Assembly: GCF_001956915.1 (NCBI RefSeq)
Contig: NZ_MLJO01000018.1
Coordinates: forward strand, 1-64,000
Length of the DNA stretch: 64,000 bases
Reading direction: 5' to 3'
DNA from: Intrasporangium flavum
GTDB taxonomy: Bacteria > Actinomycetota > Actinomycetes > Actinomycetales > Dermatophilaceae
Shown: piece by piece, positions 18,001-29,223 of the stretch
Layout: each line of letters opens with the position of its first letter
Numbering within the stretch: position 1 is the first letter of the stretch
The notes under the pieces: model-generated
What the model was told of the DNA's origin: nothing
What the model saw: the letters and a program-made list of their open reading frames with translations, nothing else
The model's database searches: none
Program-made: the position numbers and the translations under genes

Positions 18001-18161
18001 GGCAGCAGAAGGTCACTGCCATGGGTACTGGCGCGCCCTACTTGTTCCTGGGCGAGGCTGACTACGTGGAGCACCGGGGTGAACGACCGATCGCGATCAC
18101 CTGGCACCTTCGCACGCCGATGCCGGCTGCAGACTTCGCCTCGGCAAGCGTGGTCGTCTAG
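15051..18161 (+). CDS. PLD nuclease-SF2 helicase-DUF3427 protein, probable defence gene
   Basis: A 1036-residue multidomain protein. Residues about 120-280 form a phospholipase-D-like nuclease domain with RLHAKAWLF (H213, K215) and YVGSSNLS. Residues about 310-660 form a superfamily II helicase: Walker A ATGTGKT (342-348), DEFH box (436-439), LTATPER, and motif VI QQLGRGLRR (638-646). The remainder, about 700-1036, matches DUF3427, with ATGQRYLHHKARGSHVLLFTR near the end. Such proteins are grouped with restriction-type or phage-defence enzymes; activity here is inference. The gene uses visibly more A/T at third codon positions than its neighbours and sits just downstream of the 3' end of tRNA-Ala, both signs of transfer. 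The start is GTG 15051, with no strong ribosome binding site. Confidence 0.85.
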   Translation: MTTGDGSLLEGLYESLITKALEARLERVTALDVRRGSVDEADQPEVLARHIGEVVLRALREERRPEVRLDLVNRLVETVGAVEYSLSAAHQLLAVSAPPGPDHLARSLTERPSTPLSEAALLTNASGEPGLGHEVRAELASADHVDVIMAFVKWYGLRLFETQLAALQARGVRLRVITTTYMGATERAAVDRLVRDFGAEVKIQYDAQRTRLHAKAWLFRRNTGFDTAYVGSSNLSRAAMLDGVEWNVRLSAISTPAPLAKFRATFDSYWNDASFESYHPDVDRDRLDDALAEAAGRRTHDRVTLTLSGLEVRPYAYQQEMLDQLDVERVVHDRHRNLVVAATGTGKTVVAALDYRRLASGSATPPRLLFIAHRREILQQSLRTYREVLNDAGFGELYVDGHRPERWDHVFASIQSLSSYGVGNVPPHAYEIVVIDEFHHAQAQTYRRLLEHLQPRELLGLTATPERGDGLDVRSFFEGHTAAELRLWDALKADLLTPFHYFAIADGVDLTGVDWKAGAYDAADLSNLFTGNDARARIVLKAIRDKIADLSTMKALAFCVSRDHARYMSRVFNEAGIASAVVLGDTATPERDAAVQGLKDGRVQVLFAVDVFNEGVDVPAINTVLFLRPTESSTVFLQQLGRGLRRAKDKAVLTAVDFVGHHRKEFRFDQRFRAMTGSTRAALQRDIEHGFPFLPAGTQIVLDQQSQDLVLENIRSQVTTRWSAIAAELRAHPTDDLGSFLTESGFELSDVVRADRSWTRLRREAGIEVPPGGSLEKHLLKRVRTLAHVDDAERAAAYLVWLSPEAPRYEAADPALQAYGRMLFFSLWPDGGGFTSYEAGLNALRGESAVVRDLQAVIALSLRSAERVTSSLSGELAGRPLRVHARYTREELVAALDYVAIDGRKPNSFREGVLFAAEANSDAFLVTLNKSEADYSPTTMYQDYAISPELFHWESQSGTRVASATGQRYLHHKARGSHVLLFTRQQKVTAMGTGAPYLFLGEADYVEHRGERPIAITWHLRTPMPAADFASASVVV

Positions 18162-18206
18162 CCACTGCCGAACCGATCGCGTCAGGTGCACGCCTGAGGC
18201 GTAGAC

Positions 18207-18226
18207 GCACCCCTTGCAAGGGGTGC
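18207..18226. repeat. 20-bp perfect palindrome
   Basis: GCACCCCTTGCAAGGGGTGC is self-complementary without a loop, 45 bases after the helicase stop. It could help end helicase transcription or be a protein site. Its TTGCAAG centre resembles part of the nearby tRNA-Ala anticodon arm, but there is no wider match. Confidence 0.5.
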
Positions 18227-18267
18227 ACCCGGCCCAACGGGGTATCGGCGCCAGGAGAGGGGACGAC

Positions 18268-18302
18268 AAGAGGCCTGTCCCGGGCGTCGGGACAGGCCTC
18301 TT
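18268..18302. terminator. Terminator after tRNA-Ala (bidirectional)
   Basis: AAGAGGCCTGTCCC and GGGACAGGCCTCTT form a perfect 14-bp stem with a 7-base loop. It lies immediately beyond the encoded CCA end of tRNA-Ala on the minus strand and also after the plus-strand helicase, so it can serve both. Confidence 0.8.
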
Positions 18303-18307
18303 CGTGG

Positions 18308-18380
18308 TGGAGCCAAGGGGACTCGAACCCCTAACCCCCTGCTTGCAAAGCAGGTGCGCTACCAATTGCGCCATGGCCCC
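18308..18380 (-). tRNA. tRNA-Ala (anticodon TGC)
   Basis: On the minus strand the acceptor GGGGCCA pairs with TGGCTCC (one G-U), the D stem is GCGC/GCGC, the anticodon stem CCTGC/GCAGG carries loop TTTGCAA, and the T arm is AGGGG-TTCGAGT-CCCCT. The anticodon is TGC. CCA is encoded at 18305-18307. It is the conserved tRNA-Ala next to gyrA. Confidence 0.97.
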
Positions 18381-18419
18381 TGGCTCGCCGGACGCGTCCG
18401 GCGGGTGAAGCAGGGAGGA

Positions 18420-18605
18420 TCAGGACGAGGTGGTCGCCTCGTCGTGGCTGACCGGGGCGTCGGGCGTGACCGGCGCTGCCGGGGCCGAGACGTCGTCGGT
18501 GGCCTGCGTCCACAGGTCCTGCTCGGCCTGCTGCTGCTTGGCCTTGCGTCGCAGGAACACGATGCCGGCGACGGCCCCAGCGATGAGAGCGAGACGCTTG
18601 AGCAT
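18420..18605 (-). CDS. DLW-39 family protein
   Basis: A 61-residue single-pass protein. A hydrophobic N-terminus (MLKRLALIAGAVAGIVFLRR) is followed by KQQQAEQDLWTQATDD, containing the Asp-Leu-Trp (DLW) triad that names the family, then an acidic Ala/Pro-rich tail. GAGAGG precedes the ATG. It lies between tRNA-Ala and tRNA-Ile, its usual place in actinobacteria. No function is known. Confidence 0.85.
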   Translation of the reverse strand: MLKRLALIAGAVAGIVFLRRKAKQQQAEQDLWTQATDDVSAPAAPVTPDAPVSHDEATTSS

Positions 18606-18636
18606 TCCGGGATCCTCTCCGTGGTGACGGTGATGG

Positions 18637-18710
18637 TGGGCCTAGGAGGACTTGAACCTCCGACCTCTTCCTTATCAGGGAAGCGCTCTAACCGTCTGAG
18701 CTATAGGCCC
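18637..18710 (-). tRNA. tRNA-Ile (anticodon GAT)
   Basis: On the minus strand GGGCCTA pairs with TAGGCCC, the anticodon stem CTTCC/GGAAG carries the loop CTGATAA with anticodon GAT, and the T arm is GGAGG-TTCAAGT-CCTCC. CCA is encoded at 18634-18636. It lies downstream of the gyrA/DUF3566 operon. Confidence 0.97.
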
Positions 18711-18814
18711 ATCGTCACCTTCGCGCGCCTGGCCGAACCCGTCGGGATCCGACGTCTGGGCTGATGACCGGGCGCGATGGGAAACGTTACCGGATGCCCC
18801 CAGCTGTCTCCAAA

Positions 18815-18845
18815 ACGGCCCCCGCCCGGGCAGGGCGGGGGCCGT
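18815..18845 (-). terminator. Terminator of the gyrB-gyrA-DUF3566 operon
   Basis: ACGGCCCCCGCCC and GGGCGGGGGCCGT form a perfect 13-bp stem with loop GGGCA. On the minus strand TTTT follows directly, a standard intrinsic terminator 34 bases after the DUF3566 stop. Confidence 0.85.
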
Positions 18846-18878
18846 CAGGACGGGCTGGCTACGCGCTGATCCGACGCG

Positions 18879-19730
18879 TCAGTCGTCGGTGAGCGTCAGC
18901 TGCACGCCGCCGACGAGGGCGGAGCAGATGTTGTAGAGGAAGGCCATGACGGTCGCGATCGCCGTCATGAGGATGACGTCGATGACGCCGATGACGATCG
19001 ACAGGGACACGACCCGGCCGAAGCCGACGTAGTCCTTGATCGAGAACGGGTCGGACGTCGTGGTCTGCAGCGACTGCAGGACGCCCTCGATGTCGGTGAA
19101 GACGTTCATCGTCGACAGGATCATCCACAGCACGGCCGTGAGGACGACGCCGGCGATGCCGAGCGCCACCGAGAGCAAGAAGCTCATCTTCATGACCGAC
19201 CACGGGTCGACGCGGGCCACCGCCAGGCGGACGCGTCGGGGGCCCTTGGCCTTGCGCGGGGCGTTGGCTGGGCGCACCGCGGCCGTGGCCGCCGTCGCCG
19301 GACCGGTGCCCGGGGTGGCCGAGGCACCTGAGGCGCCGGACGCGCCGGCACCACTCACGCGCTGCTGCGGGCTCGTGCGCGTGGTGACCGCGCCCCGGGA
19401 CAGCGACGTGTCGTTCGCGCCGCCGGACCGCGCGGCACCGGAGGCCCCGCTGGAGCCCGACGAGCCGCTGGAGCTGCTGAAGGAGGTCGTCGAGCCGGAC
19501 GCGTAGGGCGAGCCGCTGCCGTAGTAGTCGGCCCCCGAGGTCATGGTCGCGTCGCTCGTACCCGAGGACGCCGACGACGCGCCCGACGAGGGCGTCGACG
19601 GTGCGGACGACGAGGCCCCGGCGGAGCCAGCGGACGGCGTCGAGCCGGACGTCGGGCTGCCGTTGCTCATGGACGGACCCGCGCCGTACCCCGTCGCCCC
19701 GAGCGGGCGGTCAGAGCTCGTCGCGCTCAT
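18879..19730 (-). CDS. DUF3566 transmembrane protein
   Basis: A 283-residue protein whose last 120 residues are DUF3566: two membrane helices (about 182-205 and 240-270) around a short extracellular loop, with the [12 protein letters not shown] entry motif. The first 160 residues are a Ser/Gly/Ala-rich disordered region. The ATG overlaps the gyrA stop by four bases (ATGA), so it is coupled to gyrA. The gene follows gyrA across actinobacteria; its function is not established. A terminator follows at 18815-18845. Confidence 0.9.
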   Translation of the reverse strand: MSATSSDRPLGATGYGAGPSMSNGSPTSGSTPSAGSAGASSSAPSTPSSGASSASSGTSDATMTSGADYYGSGSPYASGSTTSFSSSSGSSGSSGASGAARSGGANDTSLSRGAVTTRTSPQQRVSGAGASGASGASATPGTGPATAATAAVRPANAPRKAKGPRRVRLAVARVDPWSVMKMSFLLSVALGIAGVVLTAVLWMILSTMNVFTDIEGVLQSLQTTTSDPFSIKDYVGFGRVVSLSIVIGVIDVILMTAIATVMAFLYNICSALVGGVQLTLTDD

Positions 19731-22480
19731 GCGTCACCTCCGTTGTCACCTTCGGACGAACCATCCTCGTCACCCGAGGTTTCGTCCGACGGTACGCCAT
19801 CGGGCCCGGGAACCGTAGCGGGCGCACTGGGAGCGGACGCCCCTGGCACGCCGCCCGTGCCCGAAGCGTCGCCTTCGCCCGTCGTGTCGGTTTCGCCCAC
19901 CACCTCGGCCTCCTCCTTCTCCGGGTTGCGCGCGATCGCGACGACGCGGTCGTTCTTGCCCGGCTTGACGAGGATGACGCCCTGGGTGTTGCGGCCCTTG
20001 CGGGCGATGCCGGCCGTCGTGGCGCGCACGATGTTGCCGCGCTCGAAGACGACGAGCAGCTCGTCGTCGCCCGTGGTGGTCAGGGCGCCGGCGAGGTCGC
20101 CGTTGCGGTCGGTGATCTTGGCGACCGCGACGCCGAGCGTGGCCCGACCCTTGGGGTTCCACTCGTTGGCGGCGGTCCGCTTGGCCATGCCGTTCTCGAA
20201 GACGACGAAGACGTCGGGCTCGGTGCCGTCCTCGACGACGCACATGGCGAGCAGCTCGTCGTCGCCGCGGAACTTCATGCCCGTGACGCCGGAGGTCGAG
20301 CGGCCCATCGGGCGCAGCTGGCTGTCGGTGGCGTGGAAGCGCACCGACATGCCCTTGCGGGACACCAGCAGCAGGTCGTCCTCGGCGCTGACGAGCGAGG
20401 CCCCGACCAGCTCGTCCTCGTCGCGCAGGTTGATGGCGATGAGGCCACCCGAGCGCGGCGAGTCGTAGTCGGCCAGACGCGTCTTTTTGACCAGGCCCGC
20501 CTTCGTCGCGAGGACGAGGTAGGGCGCCGCCTCGTACGAGCGCAGCGCCATCACCTGGGCGATCTGCTCGCCCGGCTGGAAGGCCAGGATGTTCGCAACG
20601 TGCTGGCCCTTGCTGTCACGGCTGCCCTCGGGCAGCTCGTAGGCCTTGGCCCGGTACACGCGTCCGAGGTTGGTGAAGAAGAGCAGCCAGTGGTGGGAGG
20701 TCGTCGTGAAGAAGTGCTCGACCATGTCCTCGCCGCGCAGCGACGCGCCCCGGACGCCCTTGCCGCCCGGCTTCTGCGCGCGGTACTGGTCGACGCGCGT
20801 CCGCTTGGCGTAGCCGCCGCGCGTGATCGTGACGACGACGTCCTCCTCCGGGATGAGGTCCTCCATCGACATGTCGCCGTCGAAGGGGATGATCTCGGTG
20901 CGCCGGTCGTCGCCGTACTTGTCGACGATCGCCGCGAGCTCCTCGGAGACGATCTGACGCTGCCGCTCGGGCGAGGCGAGGATCGCGTTGTACTCGTCGA
21001 TGAGCGCCTGCAGCTCGTCGTGGTCGGACTGCAGCTTCTCGCGCTCGAGGGCGGCGAGGCGGCGCAGCTGCATGTTGAGGATCGCGTTGGCCTGGATCTC
21101 GTCGATCGAGAGCAGCTCGATGAGGCCTTCTCGGGCGATGTCGACGGTGCGCGACCCGCGGATGAGCGCGATGACCTCGTCGAGCATGTCGAGCGCCTTG
21201 AGCAGTCCACGCAGGATGTGGATGTCGGCCTCGGCCTTGTTGAGGCGGAAGCGCGTGCGCCGGACGATGACCTCGATCTGGTGGTCGACCCAGTGCCGGA
21301 TGAACCCGTCGAGCGGCAGTGTGCGCGGCACGTCGTCGACGAGGGCCAGCATGTTGGCGCCGAACGTCGTCTGCAGCTGCGTGTGCTTGTACAGGTTGTT
21401 GAGCACGACCTTCGCGACGGCGTCACGCTTGAGCGTGATGACGATGCGCAGGCCGGTGCGGCCCGAGGTCTCGTCGGTGATGTCGGCGATGCCGGCGATC
21501 TTGCCGTCCTTGACGAGGTCGGCGATCTTCATCGCGAGCATGTCGGGGTTGACCTGGTATGGCAGCTCGGTGACGACGAGGCACTGCCGGTTCTTGATCT
21601 CCTCGACGTTGACGACCGCCCGCATGATGATCGAGCCGCGGCCGGTGCGGTAGGCGTCCTCGATGCCCTTGTGGCCCATGATGAGCGACCCGGTGGGGAA
21701 GTCGGGGCCCTTGATGATGCCGAGCAGCGCCTCCAGGAGCTCCTCGCGCGAGATCTCCGGGTGGTCGAGGTAGTACTGGGCGCCGGCGGCGACCTCGCGC
21801 AGGTTGTGGCTCGGGATCTGGGTGGCCATGCCGACGGCGATGCCGGCCGAGCCGTTGACGAGCAGGTTGGGGAAGCGGCTCGGCAGGACCGCCGGCTGCA
21901 TCGTCTTGCCGTCGTAGTTCGGGACGAAGTCGACGGTGTCCTGCTCGATGTCCCGCACCATCTCCATGGCGATCGGGGCCATCCGGCACTCGGTGTACCG
22001 CGGGGCGGCCGCGCCGTCGTTGCCGCGCGAGCCGAAGTTGCCCTGGCCCTGCACGAGCGGGTAGCGCAGCGACCAGTCCTGCACGAGGCGCACGAGGGCG
22101 TCGTAGATCGCCGAGTCGCCGTGCGGGTGGTAGTGACCCATGACGTCACCGACGACGCGGGCGCACTTGTTGAAGCCGCGGTCGGGGCGGTACCCGCCGT
22201 CGTACATGGCGTAGACGATGCGCCGGTGCACCGGCTTGAGGCCGTCACGGACGTCGGGCAGCGCGCGCGAGACGATGACCGACATCGCGTACTCGATGTA
22301 GCTGCGCTGCATCTCGGTGTTGAGGTCGACCGGCTCGACGCGGTCGTGCTCGCCGGGCTCCCGCGCGACCACCGCTCGGGCGTCGACGTTCTCCTCGGGC
22401 GTCTGGGTGACGTCGTCCCCGTCGGCGCCGGGCCCGTCGGTGGACTCGGGCGGCTCGTTGGGGGGCAGGTCGTCGCTCAC
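19727..22480 (-). CDS. gyrA: DNA gyrase subunit A
   Basis: A 917-residue gyrase A subunit, which cuts and rejoins DNA during negative supercoiling. The catalytic tyrosine is Y162 (APRYTECRM). The quinolone-resistance region reads [15 protein letters not shown], with Ser123 and Asp127 at the E. coli 83 and 87 positions, the quinolone-sensitive state. The C-terminal beta-pinwheel carries a variant GyrA box, QKPGGKG. Both ends are extended by acidic, low-complexity stretches (about 1-45 and 850-917). The start is a GTG. It follows gyrB by about 115 bases on the same strand. Confidence 0.98.
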   Translation of the reverse strand: MSDDLPPNEPPESTDGPGADGDDVTQTPEENVDARAVVAREPGEHDRVEPVDLNTEMQRSYIEYAMSVIVSRALPDVRDGLKPVHRRIVYAMYDGGYRPDRGFNKCARVVGDVMGHYHPHGDSAIYDALVRLVQDWSLRYPLVQGQGNFGSRGNDGAAAPRYTECRMAPIAMEMVRDIEQDTVDFVPNYDGKTMQPAVLPSRFPNLLVNGSAGIAVGMATQIPSHNLREVAAGAQYYLDHPEISREELLEALLGIIKGPDFPTGSLIMGHKGIEDAYRTGRGSIIMRAVVNVEEIKNRQCLVVTELPYQVNPDMLAMKIADLVKDGKIAGIADITDETSGRTGLRIVITLKRDAVAKVVLNNLYKHTQLQTTFGANMLALVDDVPRTLPLDGFIRHWVDHQIEVIVRRTRFRLNKAEADIHILRGLLKALDMLDEVIALIRGSRTVDIAREGLIELLSIDEIQANAILNMQLRRLAALEREKLQSDHDELQALIDEYNAILASPERQRQIVSEELAAIVDKYGDDRRTEIIPFDGDMSMEDLIPEEDVVVTITRGGYAKRTRVDQYRAQKPGGKGVRGASLRGEDMVEHFFTTTSHHWLLFFTNLGRVYRAKAYELPEGSRDSKGQHVANILAFQPGEQIAQVMALRSYEAAPYLVLATKAGLVKKTRLADYDSPRSGGLIAINLRDEDELVGASLVSAEDDLLLVSRKGMSVRFHATDSQLRPMGRSTSGVTGMKFRGDDELLAMCVVEDGTEPDVFVVFENGMAKRTAANEWNPKGRATLGVAVAKITDRNGDLAGALTTTGDDELLVVFERGNIVRATTAGIARKGRNTQGVILVKPGKNDRVVAIARNPEKEEAEVVGETDTTGEGDASGTGGVPGASAPSAPATVPGPDGVPSDETSGDEDGSSEGDNGGDA

Positions 22481-22548
22481 GTCAGATCCTCTTGTCTGTC
22501 AGTCGGAGTGGGAGGCGTTGGGGGAGGGCCGTGGCGGGAGGTGCGGAC

Positions 22549-22562
22549 GTTTCACGTGGAAC
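22549..22562. promoter_or_regulatory. parS-like site, one mismatch
   Basis: GTTTCACGTGGAAC differs from the exact parS GTTTCACGTGAAAC by one base. It lies in the gyrB-gyrA gap, about 18 kb from the main cluster of exact sites. Confidence 0.5.
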
Positions 22563-22595
22563 GTCGCGGATGTCCCGCCGGCCGCCGCTTCGGGG

Positions 22596-25206
<2,611 letters not shown>

Positions 25207-25713
25207 ATGGACGACGCCGACCGGCGGGACGACTTCACGGCCTGGGTCAGGTCGCGCGAGCAGGCACTCGGCCGGCTCGCCTTCCTGCTCACCGGTGACC
25301 GCGACACCGCCGAGGACCTGCTGCAGAACTCCCTCGCCAAGGTGTACCGGCACTGGGAGCGGGTGCGGGCGGCCGAGCTGCCCGACGCGTACGTGCGGCG
25401 GCTCAGGGTCAACGAGAACAACTCGCGGTGGCGGCGGGTGCTGCGCCGGCCCGAGTCGCCGGGCAGCCACGTGCTCGAGGTCGTGGCGCCGCCGGCGCCG
25501 GCCGGGCTCGACGCGTCGGAGGCCCTCGACCTGTGGCGGCACGTGCAGGCGCTGCCCACCCAGCAGCGGGCCGCCGTCGTGCTCCGCTACTACGAGGACC
25601 TCACCGAGGCCCAGACCGCGGCGGTCCTCGGCTGCTCGGTCGGGACCGTCAAGAGCCACACCAGCCGCGCCATCGGTGCGCTGCGCACGAGGATGAGCGA
25701 GGTCACGGCATGA
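25207..25713 (+). CDS. SigE-family ECF RNA polymerase sigma factor
   Basis: A 168-residue ECF sigma factor. Region 2 has the GDRDTAEDLLQNSLAKVYRHW core and region 4 the helix-turn-helix YYEDLTEAQTAAVLGCSVGTVKSHTSRAI. The frame opens at 25012, but ATG 25207 with AGGGGA at 25192-25197 gives the usual family N-terminus (DDFTAWVRSREQALGR). Its stop overlaps the next gene's ATG (ATGA), the normal sigma/partner arrangement. That partner is damaged (see next entry), so the sigma factor may be unregulated. Confidence 0.88.
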   Translation: MDDADRRDDFTAWVRSREQALGRLAFLLTGDRDTAEDLLQNSLAKVYRHWERVRAAELPDAYVRRLRVNENNSRWRRVLRRPESPGSHVLEVVAPPAPAGLDASEALDLWRHVQALPTQQRAAVVLRYYEDLTEAQTAAVLGCSVGTVKSHTSRAIGALRTRMSEVTA

Positions 25714-26961
25714 GCGACCCGAACCGCACCCCGGACGCCGCCGGCCCCCCGGACCTGGGGCTCAGGCAGGCCCTCGACGCGCGGGGCGAGGGCGTCCGCG
25801 TCGTCGGTGACCTCGCCGAGCGCGCCATCCGCCGCGACACCCAGCTGCGCCGTCGCCGTACGGCGGCGGTCGGCGTCGACGACGCGGCCGACCGACGTGC
25901 CGACGCCCTCGGCGCCGGTCACGCCCCCGCCGTCCACCGCGCCGACCCCTGCGCCGACCCCGACGCCGACCCTCACGGCCGACGGGTCGCCCGCGCCCGC
26001 GGACCTGCGACCCGCCACCGGCGACCCGACCGCCACGACCGAGATCCCCTACCTCGTCGACGGCGTCATCCACGACGGGAGCAGGACGCTGACCGTCGGG
26101 CGGTCGATCTCCGGCGGTTCCCTATGGGACCTGCCGGGCGGTCGCTGGCTCGTCGCGCAGGGGGAGACCGGCGTCGTGCGCGTCCTGCAACCCCTCGACC
26201 TGGCCACGGTGCGCCTGCGTGGGGACACGGTGACCGTCGCGGGCGACGGCAACCTGATCGTCGTCGAGACGCGCGGAACGCTGCGTGCCTACGAGGCGGG
26301 CGGCATCCTGATTCGCACGCTCCCCGCCTCGGCCTGCGACTGCGCCGCCGGGTTCGAGGCCGTCGGCGTCATCGACCGCGTCGTCTACGCCAACCGTGGG
26401 TCCGGCGGTGACGCCGTCGCCTGGGACGTCCTCGACGGGAACATCACTCCGGTGCCGCACCGGCTCGCGCTCGTCGACGCGGCGACGGGCACGGCGCTCG
26501 TGGCACCAGATCCGAACACGCCATCCGCGCGGACGTGCAACGCGCTCGTCGACCTCGCCAGCGACCGCACCCTGTGGCGGCTCTGCGGTCCGCTGCTGTT
26601 CCGGTCGTTCTCCGCCGACGGGCGCTACCTGCTCGCGACCGGCGAGATCGACGGCCTCGCGGACTCCGAGCTCAACCCCGACCGGACGTTCCGGTACGGC
26701 GGGCTCGTCGTCGTGCGCACCAGCGACGCCGCAGTCGTGCTCGAGGGCAGGGGCGACCCCGCCACCGGGATCGACTCCCCGGTCAGCTACCGCATGGGCT
26801 CCGACGGCACGGTCACGGTGCAGGTCGGGGCCGCAGCCGGCAGCCGCGCCCTGCAGCGGTGCAACCTCAACGGTGTCTGCCAGGTCGTGGCCCCGGCCCG
26901 GCCGCGCGACCAGGTAGACATTCCGGAAGGAGAGGACCCGTACTTCCTCGCCGGGAACTGA
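25710..26961 (+). pseudogene. Damaged sigma-factor partner protein
   Basis: A gene coupled to the ECF sigma factor. From ATG 25710 it encodes an anti-sigma-like N-terminus (LGLRQALDARGEGVRVVGDLAERAIRR, then RRRRTAAVG). That frame then turns to nonsense. A different frame, open from 25807 to 26961, carries the rest: a Pro/Thr-rich linker (TAPTPAPTPTPTLTADG) and a beta-propeller-like extracellular domain with Cys residues (SACDCAAGF, ARTCNALV). The membrane helix that should join them is absent in every frame near 25860-25910. A deletion with a frameshift is the simplest reading. The second frame could still be translated from GTG 25807, giving 384 residues without membrane anchor. Confidence 0.5.
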
Positions 26962-26985
26962 CCTCCGCGGCGGTTCGGGGCCCGT

Positions 26986-27029
26986 TCGGGTCTCTCCGTC
27001 CGTGCTCCACCGCGGTCGAAGAGACCCGA
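26986..27029. terminator. Terminator-like inverted repeat between convergent genes
   Basis: TCGGGTCTCT and AGAGACCCGA form a 10-bp stem with a 24-base loop, between the plus-strand sigma-partner gene and the minus-strand metallopeptidase. Confidence 0.45.
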
Positions 27030-27054
27030 CCGGTGACGAACAGCCGGACCGCCC

Positions 27055-28512
27055 TCAGTCGTCGCGCGGATCGAGGGTGCGCTCGAAGAGAGAGTGGATG
27101 GCCTCGGGCAGGTGCGGCTCCTGGATCGTCACGTCGCAGCCCGCCTCGTCGCACACGACCGAGTAGATGAACGCATCGGGGTGCGTGCCCTCGGTGGAGG
27201 CCGCGATGCGCTGCAGCGTCGGGGCCGCGAGCAGGTGCTGCCAGTCCTTCTGGTCGCGCTCGGACAGCTCGCCGATGGCCACCCGCCGCTCCCGGACCTG
27301 GCCCGCGAAGCCGCCGGTACGGCGGAGCACGACCTGCGCGTCGGGGCTCGGCGGCGTCGCGGGCCCGGCGCCGCCGCTCGACCCGCCCTCAGCCGCACCC
27401 GAACCCGAACCCGGACCGCCGGGCGCCTGGCCCCCGGCAGCAAGGACGCCGACCTGCTGCCACGCGTCGCGCACCGCGGTGTGCTGGGAGGAGCCGTCAC
27501 CGTGGGCGGCGGCAGCGGCGTCGACCGTGAGGGTCGCGAACGTCGCGAAGTCGCAGTCGGGCTTGATCGACCCACCCGACACGACGGCGTACCAGATGTG
27601 ACCGGCGTCCTCCCACGCGTTGCCGCCGATGGCGACGGCGGCGAGGGCGAAGGCGCGGTTGGGGATGCCGGAGTTGATGTGGACGCCGCCGTTGTCGTCC
27701 TGGGTGTCGACGTAGCCGGCCATGTCGGCCGGCTGCGGGTCCTTGCCGAGGCGCGGGTCGTCGTAGGCGGTGCCGGGGTTGCGCATGTCGCGCAGCGCCC
27801 GTCCCTTGACCGAGGGGTTGAGCAGGTCGGCACCGACGAGCCAGTCGGCCTGGTCGGCGGACTGCCCGAGCTGGTGCTGCTTGACGAGGACCCCGAAGAC
27901 GTCCGAGATCGACTCGTTGAGCGCGCCCGACTGCCCCTGGTACTGCAGCCCGGCCGTGTGCTCGGTGACCCCGTGCGCGAGCTCGTGCCCGATGACGTCG
28001 ACGCTCTTGGTGAACCGCTCGAAGATGACGCCGTCGCCGTCGCCGAACACCATCTGGGTGCCGTCCCAGAACGCGTTGTCGTAGTTGCGGCCGTAGTGGA
28101 CGGTCGCGAGCAGCGGCAGCCCCTGGCCGTCGAGCGAGTTGCGCTGGTAGGCCTGCCACCACAGCTCCCACGTGGCGCCGAGCCCGTCGTAGGCCTCGTT
28201 GACCGCCGGGTCGGACGAGGCCGCCCCGCCCTCGCGCCGCACCGTGGTGCCGGGAGTGGTCTGGGCACCCTTCGCGTCGGCGATGGTCCGCTCGGGCACC
28301 GGCGTCGACGGGGTCGCGGCGCCGGGCTTGCCGGGCCGGTGGTGGCGCCGCTTCGCGGCGACGGTCGGCGCGCTGCGCAGCTCGCGGACCGACGCGTCGT
28401 GGCGCAGCGCCTGGCGCGCCTCCGCCGCGACCGCGGGCTCGGCGCTGCGCGCGAGCTCCTCGAGCATGTAGGGCGGGACGATCGTGCAGCGGTGCGTCGG
28501 CGTCGGGGTCAT
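27055..28512 (-). CDS. M4 metallopeptidase (protealysin-like) with emfourin-like C-terminal domain
   Basis: A 485-residue thermolysin-family zinc peptidase. There is no signal peptide; the N-terminus (HRCTIVPPYMLEELA) is the short protealysin-type propeptide. Zinc ligands are in HELAH (H176, H180) and E200 (ALNESISDVFG); the second catalytic His is in GVHINSGIPNRAF (H278). After a Gly/Pro-rich linker (358-392), residues 394-480 look like emfourin, the protein inhibitor usually encoded next to protealysins: VVLRRTGGFAGQVRERRVAI and a Cys pair C454/C459. Enzyme and inhibitor-like domain in one chain suggests self-limitation until cleavage or export. That role is inference. Confidence 0.85.
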   Translation of the reverse strand: MTPTPTHRCTIVPPYMLEELARSAEPAVAAEARQALRHDASVRELRSAPTVAAKRRHHRPGKPGAATPSTPVPERTIADAKGAQTTPGTTVRREGGAASSDPAVNEAYDGLGATWELWWQAYQRNSLDGQGLPLLATVHYGRNYDNAFWDGTQMVFGDGDGVIFERFTKSVDVIGHELAHGVTEHTAGLQYQGQSGALNESISDVFGVLVKQHQLGQSADQADWLVGADLLNPSVKGRALRDMRNPGTAYDDPRLGKDPQPADMAGYVDTQDDNGGVHINSGIPNRAFALAAVAIGGNAWEDAGHIWYAVVSGGSIKPDCDFATFATLTVDAAAAAHGDGSSQHTAVRDAWQQVGVLAAGGQAPGGPGSGSGAAEGGSSGGAGPATPPSPDAQVVLRRTGGFAGQVRERRVAIGELSERDQKDWQHLLAAPTLQRIAASTEGTHPDAFIYSVVCDEAGCDVTIQEPHLPEAIHSLFERTLDPRDD

Positions 28513-28572
28513 GGAGCCAGTCTGCGACGCGTCGCTGACAGTCGCCTGCCGAGCGACCCGCGCTCCCGCCGG

Positions 28573-29223
28573 TCAGCCGTAGGTGTCGCGCGGGCCGCGG
28601 GAGTCGGGAGAACGGCGGGCCCCGCGGTTCCACGACGGCGCGCTCGGACCGACGACCCGCAGCTCGCTCACCGCACCGACGCCGACCTCCTCCTCGATCC
28701 GCGCAAGAAGCGACGAGGCGAGCAGCCGCATCTGGGTGGCCCAGGCCGTCGAGTCGGCGCGCACGGTCAGCACGCCGTCGACGAACGTGGCCGGCTCGAC
28801 GTGCGTCGCGATGTCCGGGCCGACGATCTCGGGCCAACGCCCCATCACCGACCCGACCGCCACGTCGACCCGCCATCCGCGGTCGAGGAGCAGGCGGTCG
28901 AGCTGGTCGCCGAGCAGCGTCGGGTCCCGCCCGTCGCGGCTCGAGCCCGACAGCGTCGGTTCGCCGATGGGCCGGCGCCGCTTGCGCGGCTTCATGCCCG
29001 GCCGGAGCCCCTTCTCCGACGCCGCGGCCCGCGCCCGGGCCAGGGCCGACGCGGCGGCGTCGGCGATCCGGGTGTCGGTGTCCGAGGGCCCCGGCTCATC
29101 GGACGACGCGGGGTTGCCGGCGTCCGCCGCGTTCTCGCCCGCTGGGCGCGCCGCGTCGTCGACGGGCGTTGCGCCCTCGTCGCGCCCGGATCCTCCGGCG
29201 TCCGGCGCGACCTCGTCAGCCAT
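28573..29223 (-). CDS. DUF721/DciA family protein
   Basis: A 216-residue protein whose C-terminal half is the DUF721 (DciA) domain, related to the ancestral replicative-helicase loader. The core reads [34 protein letters not shown], then [17 protein letters not shown]. The first 90 residues are acidic and low-complexity, then basic ([10 protein letters not shown]). ATG 29223 is used; the frame opens further upstream inside recF. It overlaps recF by eight bases, the usual actinobacterial arrangement recF-DUF721-gyrB. Confidence 0.9.
   Translation of the reverse strand: MADEVAPDAGGSGRDEGATPVDDAARPAGENAADAGNPASSDEPGPSDTDTRIADAAASALARARAAASEKGLRPGMKPRKRRRPIGEPTLSGSSRDGRDPTLLGDQLDRLLLDRGWRVDVAVGSVMGRWPEIVGPDIATHVEPATFVDGVLTVRADSTAWATQMRLLASSLLARIEEEVGVGAVSELRVVGPSAPSWNRGARRSPDSRGPRDTYG

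Noticed and set aside
14990..18305. attL/attR repeats around the helicase from integration at tRNA-Ala
   Set aside because: I searched the left side for a copy of the tRNA 3' end and saw none; no integrase is present.
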